Source of the DNA: an uncultured Bacteroides sp.
GTDB taxonomy: Bacteria > Bacteroidota > Bacteroidia > Bacteroidales > Bacteroidaceae
NCBI GenBank assembly: GCA_900544675.1
Contig: UQVZ01000009.1
Location: forward strand, 43,379-107,378
Reading direction: 5' to 3'
DNA: 64,000 nt
Under the pieces are notes generated by a model. It did not search any database. It was not told the DNA's origin and worked only from the letters and a program-made list of their open reading frames with translations. The translations under genes were made by a program, and so were the position numbers. Below, one piece after another: positions 8,208-15,399 of the stretch. Position 1 is the first letter of the stretch, and each line of letters opens with the position of its first letter.

Positions 8208-10169
8208 ATGGAAGATACATTTCAATATACGGTAGAGCAGTTTGCCGATTTGCAGATTTTACGTTATCGGGTGCCGGGCTTCGAAGCTTTGTCTTTACGC
8301 CAGAAGATGCTGGTGTATTATCTTTCGCAGGCAGCATTGGAAGGACGTGACATCCTGTATGACCAAAACGGGAAATACAACTTGCAAATCCGGCGTTTGC
8401 TCGAAGCTTTGTATGTGCATTTCAAGGGAAATCGTGATACGGAAGAATTCCGCCTGTTCGAGATATACCTGAAGCGTATCTGGTTTTCGAACGGCATCCA
8501 CCATCATTATGCCTGCGACAAGTTTGTGCCGGGTTTTTCGTCCGGTTATTTAGCCGACATGATTGCTTCGGTTGACCCGTCGGTATTGCCTCTTGCCGAA
8601 GGTGAAGAGGTGAAAGCCATGTGCGACGAGCTATTCCCGGTTATGTTCGATCCCAATGTGATGCCTAAACGGGTGAACCAGGCAGATGGAGAAGACCTGG
8701 TGCTGACCTCTGCTGCCAACTACTATGAAGGAGTGACTCAGGCAGAGGCGGAGGCATTTTATGCCGCGCAAAAAGCATCGGGAAGCACGGAGCAGCCTGT
8801 AATGTACGGGATGAACAGCCGTCTGGTAAAGAAAGACGGGAAACTCGTCGAGCAGGTATGGAAAGTAGGAGGAATGTACTCGGAAACTATCGAGCGCATT
8901 GTCGAGTGGCTGGAAAAGGCGGAAACCGTGGCAGAGACCGAGGCACAGAGCGAAGTCATCCGTTTATTGATTGATTTTTACCGTACAGGCGATTTGCATA
9001 CTTTCGATGCTTATTCCATTGCCTGGCTGAAAGATACGGAGTCGTATGTAGATTTTGTCAATGGCTTTATCGAGAGTTATGGCGACCCGTTGGGGTTGAA
9101 AGCCAGCTGGGAGTCGATTGTCGACTTCAAGAATCTGGAAGCCACACGGCGTACCGAGCTTATCAGTTCCGAAGCGCAATGGTTTGAAGACCATTCGCCC
9201 GTTGACCCGCGTTTCAAGAAAGAGGCAGTGAAAGGCGTTTCGGCAAAAGTCATTACTGCAGCCATACTGGCGGGAGACCTCTATCCGTCTACGGCTATTG
9301 GCATCAACTTGCCCAATTCGAATTGGATACGTAGCGTACATGGTTCGAAATCGGTTACTATCGGCAATCTGACCGAAGCTTATAACCGGGCTGCCCGGGG
9401 CAACGGATTCCGTGAAGAGTTTGTATATAGCGAAGTCGAACGGGCTTTACTGGATAAGTATGCCGATATCACCGACGACTTGCATACCGATTTGCATGAG
9501 TGTTTGGGGCATGGTTCAGGCAAATTGCTTCTGGGGGTTGATCCTGATGCCTTGAAAGCCTATGGTTCTACCATCGAAGAAGCCCGTGCCGATTTGTTTG
9601 GCTTATACTACTTGGGCGATGCCAAGCTGGTAGAGTTGGGACTGGTGCCCGATGCTGAAGCATACAAGGCAGAATATTATTCGTACATGATGAACGGGCT
9701 GATGACCCAGTTGGTGCGGATAGAGCCGGGACGTACGGTGGAAGAAGCCCACATGCGCAACCGTCAGCTGATAGCCCGTTGGGCATTGGAGCAGGGCGAA
9801 GCAGACAACGTAGTGGAATGGGCGGTACGTGAAGGGAAGACTTACGTGCGCATCAACGATTATGTAAAACTGCGTACGCTGTTCGGACAGTTGCTTGCCG
9901 AAGTGCAGCGCATCAAGAGCGAAGGCGACTATGAGGCGGCACGCTTGTTGGTGGAAACCTATGGCGTACAGGTCGATCCCATCCTTCATGCCGAAGTGTT
10001 ACGCCGTTACGAGCGTTTGCACTTAGCCCCCTACAAAGGTTTTATCAATCCTGTCTATACGCTTCAGACCGATGCCGAAGGCAAGGTGACCGATGTGTTG
10101 GTATCCTACAAGGAAGGTTATGCCGAACAGATGTTGCGCTATAGCCGGGAGTATACGGTTTTTAGGTGA
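8208..10169 (+). CDS. Dipeptidyl peptidase III (peptidase family M49)
   Basis: This zinc metallopeptidase removes dipeptides from peptide N-termini. The family-specific motif HECLGH (HEXXXH type) is at residues 430-435. The second motif EEARAD at 457-462 supplies the third zinc ligand, by analogy with EECRAE in the human enzyme. The ~653-residue length fits bacterial M49 proteins. No signal peptide is seen, so a cytosolic location is likely. I chose the ATG at 8208 (MEDTFQYTVEQF) because the longer frame would overlap the AraC-type gene. The last residues VFR and the TGA stop fall inside TTTTTAGGTGACTAGG, the first unit of the repeat block that follows. Confidence 0.95.
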   Translation: MEDTFQYTVEQFADLQILRYRVPGFEALSLRQKMLVYYLSQAALEGRDILYDQNGKYNLQIRRLLEALYVHFKGNRDTEEFRLFEIYLKRIWFSNGIHHHYACDKFVPGFSSGYLADMIASVDPSVLPLAEGEEVKAMCDELFPVMFDPNVMPKRVNQADGEDLVLTSAANYYEGVTQAEAEAFYAAQKASGSTEQPVMYGMNSRLVKKDGKLVEQVWKVGGMYSETIERIVEWLEKAETVAETEAQSEVIRLLIDFYRTGDLHTFDAYSIAWLKDTESYVDFVNGFIESYGDPLGLKASWESIVDFKNLEATRRTELISSEAQWFEDHSPVDPRFKKEAVKGVSAKVITAAILAGDLYPSTAIGINLPNSNWIRSVHGSKSVTIGNLTEAYNRAARGNGFREEFVYSEVERALLDKYADITDDLHTDLHECLGHGSGKLLLGVDPDALKAYGSTIEEARADLFGLYYLGDAKLVELGLVPDAEAYKAEYYSYMMNGLMTQLVRIEPGRTVEEAHMRNRQLIARWALEQGEADNVVEWAVREGKTYVRINDYVKLRTLFGQLLAEVQRIKSEGDYEAARLLVETYGVQVDPILHAEVLRRYERLHLAPYKGFINPVYTLQTDAEGKVTDVLVSYKEGYAEQMLRYSREYTVFR

Positions 10170-10477
10170 CTAGGAGGCTAGGTACTAGGAACTAGGTTTT
10201 GAATAGTTGACAAGGTATCAGTTGACAAGTTGACAAGGTTTTATTTTTTAGGGGACTAGGAACTAGGTACTAGGAGATTAGGTTTTGAATAGTTCAGCAG
10301 AAGTATTGGCTTAACTCCTTAACTTCTTAACTACTTAACTTCTAAAAAAGAAAACTATTGGCTTTAACTTCTAACGGAGCGAAGGGGAGTGATAACTTCT
10401 CTAACTTCTTTAACTCCTAATTATAAAACCTTGTCAACTTGTCAACTGATACCTTGTCAACTTATAAAATACAGAAT
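10161..10477. repeat. Mosaic intergenic repeat block with 38-bp perfect inverted ends
   Basis: The block starts with ACTAGG heptads (about 10164-10196), repeated at about 10253-10281. A 38-nt sequence at 10205-10242, beginning AGTTGACAAGGTATCAGTTG, recurs exactly as its reverse complement at 10425-10462. Between the arms are TTAACTTC-type octamers (10313-10343) and a core at about 10355-10418 (TATTGGCTTTAACTTCTAAC, then GGAGTGATAACTTCTC) that recurs at 13.2 and 21.75 kb. No gene is present. The right arm forms the leader of the downstream repair gene. Confidence 0.8.
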
Positions 10478-11131
10478 ATGGACATACACGAAACAATCAA
10501 AGAAATCAAGTCGAAGTTCCGTTTGTTTATGAACGGTCCTGTGTCGCAGAGCATGCGCGAGAAAGGAATGGACTACAAAGTGAATTTTGGTATCGAATAT
10601 CCGCGTATCAAGGAAATCGCGGCCGGATATGCACCCAATCATGATTTGGCGCAGGCTTTATGGAAAGAAAACATTCGCGAGTGTAAGATTATGGCAGGGC
10701 TGCTTCAGCCGGTCGATACGTTTTATCCCGAGATTGCAGATATCTGGATAGAGGATATGCGTTATCCCGAGCTGGCGGAATATACCGTCATGAACCTGTT
10801 CCAGCGTTTGCCTTACGCATCCGAAGCGGCATTCCGTTGGATGGCGGACGAACGTGAATATTTCCAGTTATGCGGTTTCCTGCTGATGGCACGCCTGCTT
10901 TCGAAAGGACTGACGCTGAGTGAACGTGCCGAAGCGGAATTTCTCGACCAGGCGTTTGCTTCCATAGAGAGCGAATACCCGGCGGTGCAACGTGCGGCAG
11001 TCTTGGCTTTGCGTAAGTTTGCCGGACAGTCGGGCGTGCATGTCCAGCATCTTCGCAAGCAACTGACACCGTACCTGAAGTCGGACAAGGCAGAAAAGCG
11101 GGCGTTGGCGGAAAGCATTCTCGAATATTGA
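10478..11131 (+). CDS. DNA alkylation repair protein, AlkD/HEAT-repeat family
   Basis: The 217-residue all-helical protein resembles the DNA alkylation repair (AlkC/AlkD-like) family, whose HEAT-like repeats wrap DNA and excise alkylated bases. Recognisable stretches are YKVNFGIEYPRIKEIAAGYAP, LWKENIRECKIMAGLLQP and ADIWIEDMRYPELAEYTVMNLF, then repeat helices ending in VQRAAVLALRKFA. I cannot confirm catalytic residues by eye; many Bacteroidetes members are uncharacterised. The start is set at ATG 10478 (MDIHETIKEIKSKF); the longer frame would translate the right arm of the preceding repeat. There is no obvious Shine-Dalgarno sequence, which is common in Bacteroidetes. Confidence 0.8.
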   Translation: MDIHETIKEIKSKFRLFMNGPVSQSMREKGMDYKVNFGIEYPRIKEIAAGYAPNHDLAQALWKENIRECKIMAGLLQPVDTFYPEIADIWIEDMRYPELAEYTVMNLFQRLPYASEAAFRWMADEREYFQLCGFLLMARLLSKGLTLSERAEAEFLDQAFASIESEYPAVQRAAVLALRKFAGQSGVHVQHLRKQLTPYLKSDKAEKRALAESILEY

Positions 11132-11204
11132 TGCCTCCTCGGGTGCTCTGCCTTAGATTGTAGAAATTTTTCTTTATATCTTTTCTAAATTACATAAAAA
11201 AGAT

Positions 11205-11212
11205 TACCTTTG
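11205..11212 (+). promoter_or_regulatory. Candidate fur promoter (-7 element)
   Basis: TACCTTTG matches the -7 consensus and lies 20 bp before the fur start codon. TTTTC about 19 bp upstream is a weak -33. Confidence 0.55.
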
Positions 11213-11232
11213 ACGCAAGAAAGACTGAGCGG

Positions 11233-11715
11233 ATGGAAGAGAACATAAAAGAAAAGGTAAAACAGATTCTGACAGACTATTTGCAGAAGAACGGACATCG
11301 CAAGACGCCCGAACGTTATGCTATACTCGATACGATTTATACCATCAAGGGGCATTTCGATATTGAGATGCTCTATTCTTATATGGCTGAAAAAGAAAAG
11401 TTCCGCGTCAGCCGTGCTACGCTGTACAATACGATTATCCTGTTGATTGATGCGGGGCTGGTCATCAAGCACCAGTTCGGCAACACGTCGCAGTATGAGC
11501 GTTCGTACAACAACGAAACCCATCATCACATGATTTGCACCTCGTGCGGCAAAGTCTCCGAGTTCGAAGATTTAGCCTTGAAGCAAGCTATCGTGGATAC
11601 CAAGCTGAAAGGTTTCCATGCTTCGCACTACTCCTTATATATATATGGGTTGTGCAACAAGTGTATGATGGCGAAGCGCCGAAAAACTAACAAACTTACA
11701 AACTCACAAACTTAA
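11233..11715 (+). CDS. fur: Ferric uptake regulator family protein (Fur/PerR type)
   Basis: This is a 160-residue metal-dependent winged-helix repressor. The N-terminal DNA-binding domain includes RKTPERYAILDTIYTIKGHFD and VSRATLYNTIILLIDAGLV. The dimerisation domain carries the histidine cluster THHHMICTSCGKVSEFED and a second CxxC in YGLCNKCMM, which suggests a structural zinc site. Whether it senses iron, zinc or peroxide cannot be decided by reading. The C-terminus (RKTNKLTNSQT) is translated from an AACTCAA-type repeat tract that also supplies the TAA stop, so this tail is probably not part of the ancestral domain. purA follows after 27 bp and may share the transcript. Confidence 0.9.
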   Translation: MEENIKEKVKQILTDYLQKNGHRKTPERYAILDTIYTIKGHFDIEMLYSYMAEKEKFRVSRATLYNTIILLIDAGLVIKHQFGNTSQYERSYNNETHHHMICTSCGKVSEFEDLALKQAIVDTKLKGFHASHYSLYIYGLCNKCMMAKRRKTNKLTNSQT

Positions 11716-11742
11716 AAACTAAAGAACTTAAAACTGAAATAT
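11684..11742 (+). repeat. AACTCAA/AACTTAA-type short repeat spanning the fur stop codon
   Basis: Degenerate 7-8 bp words (AAACTAACAAACTTACAAAC, then TCACAAACTTAAAAAC) run from inside the end of fur to just before the purA start. The same word family occurs at 57.24-57.32 kb and briefly at 8.18 kb. Confidence 0.65.
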
Positions 11743-13011
11743 ATGAAAGTAGATGTATTGTTAGGTTTGCAATGGGGAGACGAAGGTAAGGGAAAGGTCG
11801 TAGACGTATTGACCCCGAGATATGATGTTGTTGCTCGTTTCCAAGGAGGACCTAATGCCGGTCATACACTGGAATTTGAAGGTCAGAAATATGTACTCCG
11901 TTCTATTCCTTCGGGAATATTTCAGGGAGATAAAGTCAATATTATCGGTAATGGCGTGGTGCTCGACCCTGCCTTGTTCAAGGCAGAAGCCGAAGCCCTT
12001 GAAGCAAGCGGACATCCGTTGAAGGAACGTTTGCATATCTCGAAGAAGGCACACCTTATTTTGCCTACCCATCGTGTATTGGATGCGGCATACGAGGCTG
12101 CTAAAGGTGCGTCGAAAGTAGGTACTACCGGAAAAGGCATCGGTCCTACTTATACCGACAAGGTAAGCCGTAACGGTGTGCGTGTGGGTGATATCCTGCA
12201 CGGATTCGATGAGAAATATGCTGCCGCCAAGGCTCGTCATGAGAAAATTCTGAAGAGCATGGGTTATACCTATGACATTACCGAAGCCGAAAAGCAATGG
12301 ATGGAAGGCATCGAATACCTGCGTCAGTTCCATTTGGTAGACAGCGAGCACGAAATCAACCGCCTGCTGAATGAAGGCAAGAGTGTATTGTGCGAAGGAG
12401 CGCAAGGTACGATGCTCGACGTTGACTTCGGTTCTTATCCTTTTGTCACTTCGTCTAACACCATTTGTGCCGGAGCTTGTACGGGTCTGGGCTTAGGTCC
12501 TAACCGCATCGGTGAAGTCTATGGCATTATGAAAGCTTATTGCACCCGTGTAGGTGCCGGGCCGTTCCCTACCGAACTTTTCGATGAAACCGGAAAGACG
12601 ATTCGTGACCTGGGTCATGAGTATGGAGCCGTAACCGGACGCGAACGCCGTTGCGGATGGATTGACTTGGTGGCTTTGCGTTATGCCATTATGGTGAACG
12701 GTGTTACCCAGCTCATCCTGATGAAGAGCGATGTGCTCGACGGGTTCCCCACGGTAAAGGCCTGTGTAGCATACAAAGTGAACGGCGAGGAAACTTGCGA
12801 TTTCCCCTTCGATATCACCGAAGGCGTGGAACCGATTTATGTGGAAATGCCGGGCTGGCAAACCGATATGACCAAGATGACCAGCGAAGACGAATTCCCC
12901 GAAGAGTTTAATGCTTACATTTCCTTCCTCGAAGAGCAATTGGGAACGCCTATCAAGATTGTATCGGTAGGTCCCGACCGTGCACAGACCATTGAGCGTT
13001 ATACTGAATGA
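11743..13011 (+). CDS. purA: Adenylosuccinate synthetase
   Basis: PurA joins IMP and aspartate using GTP in the committed step of AMP synthesis. The N-terminal P-loop-like GLQWGDEGKGK (residues 8-18) is diagnostic. Other signatures are GPNAGHTL, the catalytic lysine region GTTGKGIGPTYTDK, GAQGTMLDVDFGSYPFVTSSN and VTGRERRCGWIDLVALRYA. The 422-residue length is normal. The short leader between fur and purA contains no purine riboswitch-like structure that I can see. Being placed directly behind fur, it may be read from the fur promoter. Confidence 0.98.
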   Translation: MKVDVLLGLQWGDEGKGKVVDVLTPRYDVVARFQGGPNAGHTLEFEGQKYVLRSIPSGIFQGDKVNIIGNGVVLDPALFKAEAEALEASGHPLKERLHISKKAHLILPTHRVLDAAYEAAKGASKVGTTGKGIGPTYTDKVSRNGVRVGDILHGFDEKYAAAKARHEKILKSMGYTYDITEAEKQWMEGIEYLRQFHLVDSEHEINRLLNEGKSVLCEGAQGTMLDVDFGSYPFVTSSNTICAGACTGLGLGPNRIGEVYGIMKAYCTRVGAGPFPTELFDETGKTIRDLGHEYGAVTGRERRCGWIDLVALRYAIMVNGVTQLILMKSDVLDGFPTVKACVAYKVNGEETCDFPFDITEGVEPIYVEMPGWQTDMTKMTSEDEFPEEFNAYISFLEEQLGTPIKIVSVGPDRAQTIERYTE

Positions 13012-13309
13012 TGGGTTTTAGTTGACGAGTTGACAAGTTGACGAGTTGACAAGGTTTTTGTTTGAAACGCAGATTTTCGCGGATTTTTTCACCACGGATT
13101 ACACAGATTAAATAATTTATTACTCTGTGCCTCTGTGTCTCTGTGTTTGTTTTCAGTCAAATACATCAGCAAAAGTATTGGCTTTAACTTCTAACGGAGC
13201 GGAGTGATAACTTCTCTAACTTTTTTGACTCCTATTTATAAAAGCCTTGTCAACTTGTCAACTGATACCTTGTCAACTGAAACCTAGTCCCCTTGATAAA
13301 AATAGATAT
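13012..13309. repeat. Mosaic intergenic repeat block between purA and the ABC-F gene
   Basis: The block is bounded by AGTTGACGAGTTGACAAGTT (from 13020) and the inverted, imperfectly matching arm at 13241-13278. The right arm matches the one at 10.43-10.46 kb over 34 nt. Internal modules are GCAGATTTTCGCGGATTTTT, CACGGATTACACAGATTA, CTCTGTG octamers (13122-13148) and the TATTGGCTTTAACTTCTAAC core (about 13175-13232). No gene or promoter is clear in it. Confidence 0.75.
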
Positions 13310-15253
13310 ATGATTTCTATAGAAGGTTTGAAAGTGGAGTTTGGCGTGACTCCTTTGTTCGAAGACGTCTCGTTTGTTATCAATAAGAAAGACCGTATTG
13401 CCCTGGTGGGGAAGAACGGAGCAGGCAAGTCTACTCTTCTCAAAATACTTGCCGGACTGCAACGGCCTACCGAAGGAGTGGTGGCTGTGCAGCGTGACGT
13501 TACCATTGGCTACTTGCCTCAGGTGATGGTGTTGAGCGATACACGCACGGTGAGGGCAGAAGCCGAGATGGCTTTCGAGCATATCTTCGAGATGAAGAAA
13601 CGCCTGGAGCAGATGAACCAAGAGCTGGCAGAACGTACCGATTACGATTCGGAAAGCTATCATGCCCTTATCGACCGCTTTACGCACGAGAACGAACGGT
13701 TCCAGATGATGGGAGGCAACAATTACCAGGCAGAACTGGAGCGCACGCTTGTCGGATTGGGATTCGACCGCTCCGACTTCGACCGTCCTACCAGTGAATT
13801 TAGCGGAGGCTGGCGGATGCGTATCGAGCTTGCCAAGCTTTTGTTGCGTCATCCCGATGTGCTCTTGCTCGACGAGCCTACCAACCACCTTGATATCGAG
13901 AGTATCCAATGGTTGGAAGGTTTCCTGAAGATGGAGCCGGGAGCAGTCGTGCTGGTCAGTCACGACCGTGCTTTCATCAACAATGTCACCAATCGCACCA
14001 TTGAAATATCTTGCGGGCATATTTATGATTACAAGGTGGCTTACGACCAGTTCGTAGTCCTCCGCAAGGAACGTCGCGAACAGCAACTCCGTGCTTACGA
14101 GAACCAGCAGAAGGAAATCAAGGATACAGAAGATTTTATCGAGCGTTTCCGTTACAAGGCGACCAAGGCGGTACAGGTGCAGAGCCGTATCAAGCAGCTT
14201 GAAAAGATAGTCCCCATCGAGGTGGACGAAGAAGACACAGCCACCTTGCATCTGAAGTTTCCTCCTGCCATCCGTTCGGGCAATTATCCGGTGATTTGCG
14301 AGAACTTGAAGAAGGCATACGGTGACCATGTGGTGTTTCACGATGTAAACCTCACCATCCACCGGGGCGAGAAAGTGGCGTTCGTAGGAAAGAACGGCGA
14401 AGGCAAGTCCACCTTGGTCAAGTGCATCATGGACGAGATACCTTACGAAGGCAAGCTCACTATTGGTCACAATGTGCAGATAGGCTATTTTGCCCAAAAC
14501 CAGGCACAGTTGCTCGACGAGAACCTGACTGTATTCGATACCATCGACCGCGTGGCAAAAGGCGACATCCGTCTGAAAATACGCGATATCCTGGGTGCGT
14601 TTATGTTCGGCGGCGAGGCTTCCGACAAGAAGGTGAAAGTGCTTTCGGGAGGCGAACGGAGCCGCTTGGCAATGATTCGTCTGTTGCTGGAACCTGTCAA
14701 CCTGCTTATCCTCGATGAACCGACCAATCACCTGGACATGCGTTCGAAGGATGTGCTGAAAGATGCTATCCGTGACTTTGACGGAACCGTGATTGTGGTT
14801 TCGCACGACCGTGAGTTTCTCGATGGGCTGGTGACCAAAGTCTATGAGTTCGGTGGCGGACTGGTGCGCGAGCATATCGGTGGCATATACGATTTCTTGC
14901 AGAAGAAAAAGATGGAAAGCCTGAACGAGCTTCAGCTTTCGGTTTCGCCTTCCGGGGCAGGAAAGAAGAAAGAAGAAAAAGAAGCTCCCAGCGAGGGAAA
15001 ACTCTCTTACGAAGCCCAGCGCGAACAGGCACGCAAGGTGCGGAAGTTGGAAAAGCGGGTTGCCGAGCTGGAGGCGTCTATCGGTGAACTGGAACAGCAG
15101 GTAGCTGCTCTCGAAGCCCGTATGGCAACTCCCGAAGGCGCGTCTGATATGTCACTCTACCAGGAACATCAGAAACTGAAAGAGCAGATAGCCGAGGCGG
15201 AGACCGAATGGGAAAACGCCTCAATCGAGCTGGAAGAAACGAAAAAGAATTAA
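13310..15253 (+). CDS. ABC-F family ATP-binding protein
   Basis: The 647-residue protein has two ABC ATPase domains in tandem and no membrane segments, the ABC-F arrangement. These soluble proteins act on ribosomes, or in DNA metabolism for Uup-like members. Domain 1 has Walker A GKNGAGKST, signature SGGWRMR and LLLDEPTNHLD. A charged linker (QLRAYENQQKEIKDTEDFIERF) precedes domain 2, with GKNGEGKST, SGGERSR and LILDEPTNHLD. The C-terminus is a coiled coil (RKVRKLEKRVAELEASIGEL) as in Uup/YheS-type members. The start is ATG 13310 (MISIEGLKVEFG); the upstream frame is repeat sequence. The stop TAA is the first word of the following repeat. An antibiotic-resistance role cannot be inferred. Confidence 0.93.
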   Translation: MISIEGLKVEFGVTPLFEDVSFVINKKDRIALVGKNGAGKSTLLKILAGLQRPTEGVVAVQRDVTIGYLPQVMVLSDTRTVRAEAEMAFEHIFEMKKRLEQMNQELAERTDYDSESYHALIDRFTHENERFQMMGGNNYQAELERTLVGLGFDRSDFDRPTSEFSGGWRMRIELAKLLLRHPDVLLLDEPTNHLDIESIQWLEGFLKMEPGAVVLVSHDRAFINNVTNRTIEISCGHIYDYKVAYDQFVVLRKERREQQLRAYENQQKEIKDTEDFIERFRYKATKAVQVQSRIKQLEKIVPIEVDEEDTATLHLKFPPAIRSGNYPVICENLKKAYGDHVVFHDVNLTIHRGEKVAFVGKNGEGKSTLVKCIMDEIPYEGKLTIGHNVQIGYFAQNQAQLLDENLTVFDTIDRVAKGDIRLKIRDILGAFMFGGEASDKKVKVLSGGERSRLAMIRLLLEPVNLLILDEPTNHLDMRSKDVLKDAIRDFDGTVIVVSHDREFLDGLVTKVYEFGGGLVREHIGGIYDFLQKKKMESLNELQLSVSPSGAGKKKEEKEAPSEGKLSYEAQREQARKVRKLEKRVAELEASIGELEQQVAALEARMATPEGASDMSLYQEHQKLKEQIAEAETEWENASIELEETKKN

Positions 15254-15365
15254 GAATGAAGAATAAAAAATTAAGAATGAAGAATTAAGAATGAAGAATT
15301 AGAATCTGCGTTTTTAAAACTGAACATCTTCATTCTTCATTCTTCGTTCTTCATTCTTCATTTTC
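15247..15365. repeat. GAAGAAT heptad tract with inverted copy (hairpin block)
   Basis: TTAAGAATGAAGAAT-type heptads at 15247-15304 face an inverted copy (TTCATTCTTCATTCTTCG) at about 15326-15365. The short loop between carries GAATCTGCGTTTTTAAAAC. The left arm includes the ABC-F stop codon. No promoter for the following peptidase is visible. Confidence 0.75.
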
Positions 15366-15399
15366 TAATGGAAAACCAAGTTTAAAAACAAATAGCAAA

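Noticed and set aside
10205..10462. Insertion sequence or classic MITE
   Set aside because: No transposase, no visible target-site duplication, and the internal content differs between blocks; the inverted arms are reported as a repeat instead.
11716..11742. Purine riboswitch before purA
   Set aside because: Only 27 bp of repeat-like spacer separates fur and purA, too short for a riboswitch.
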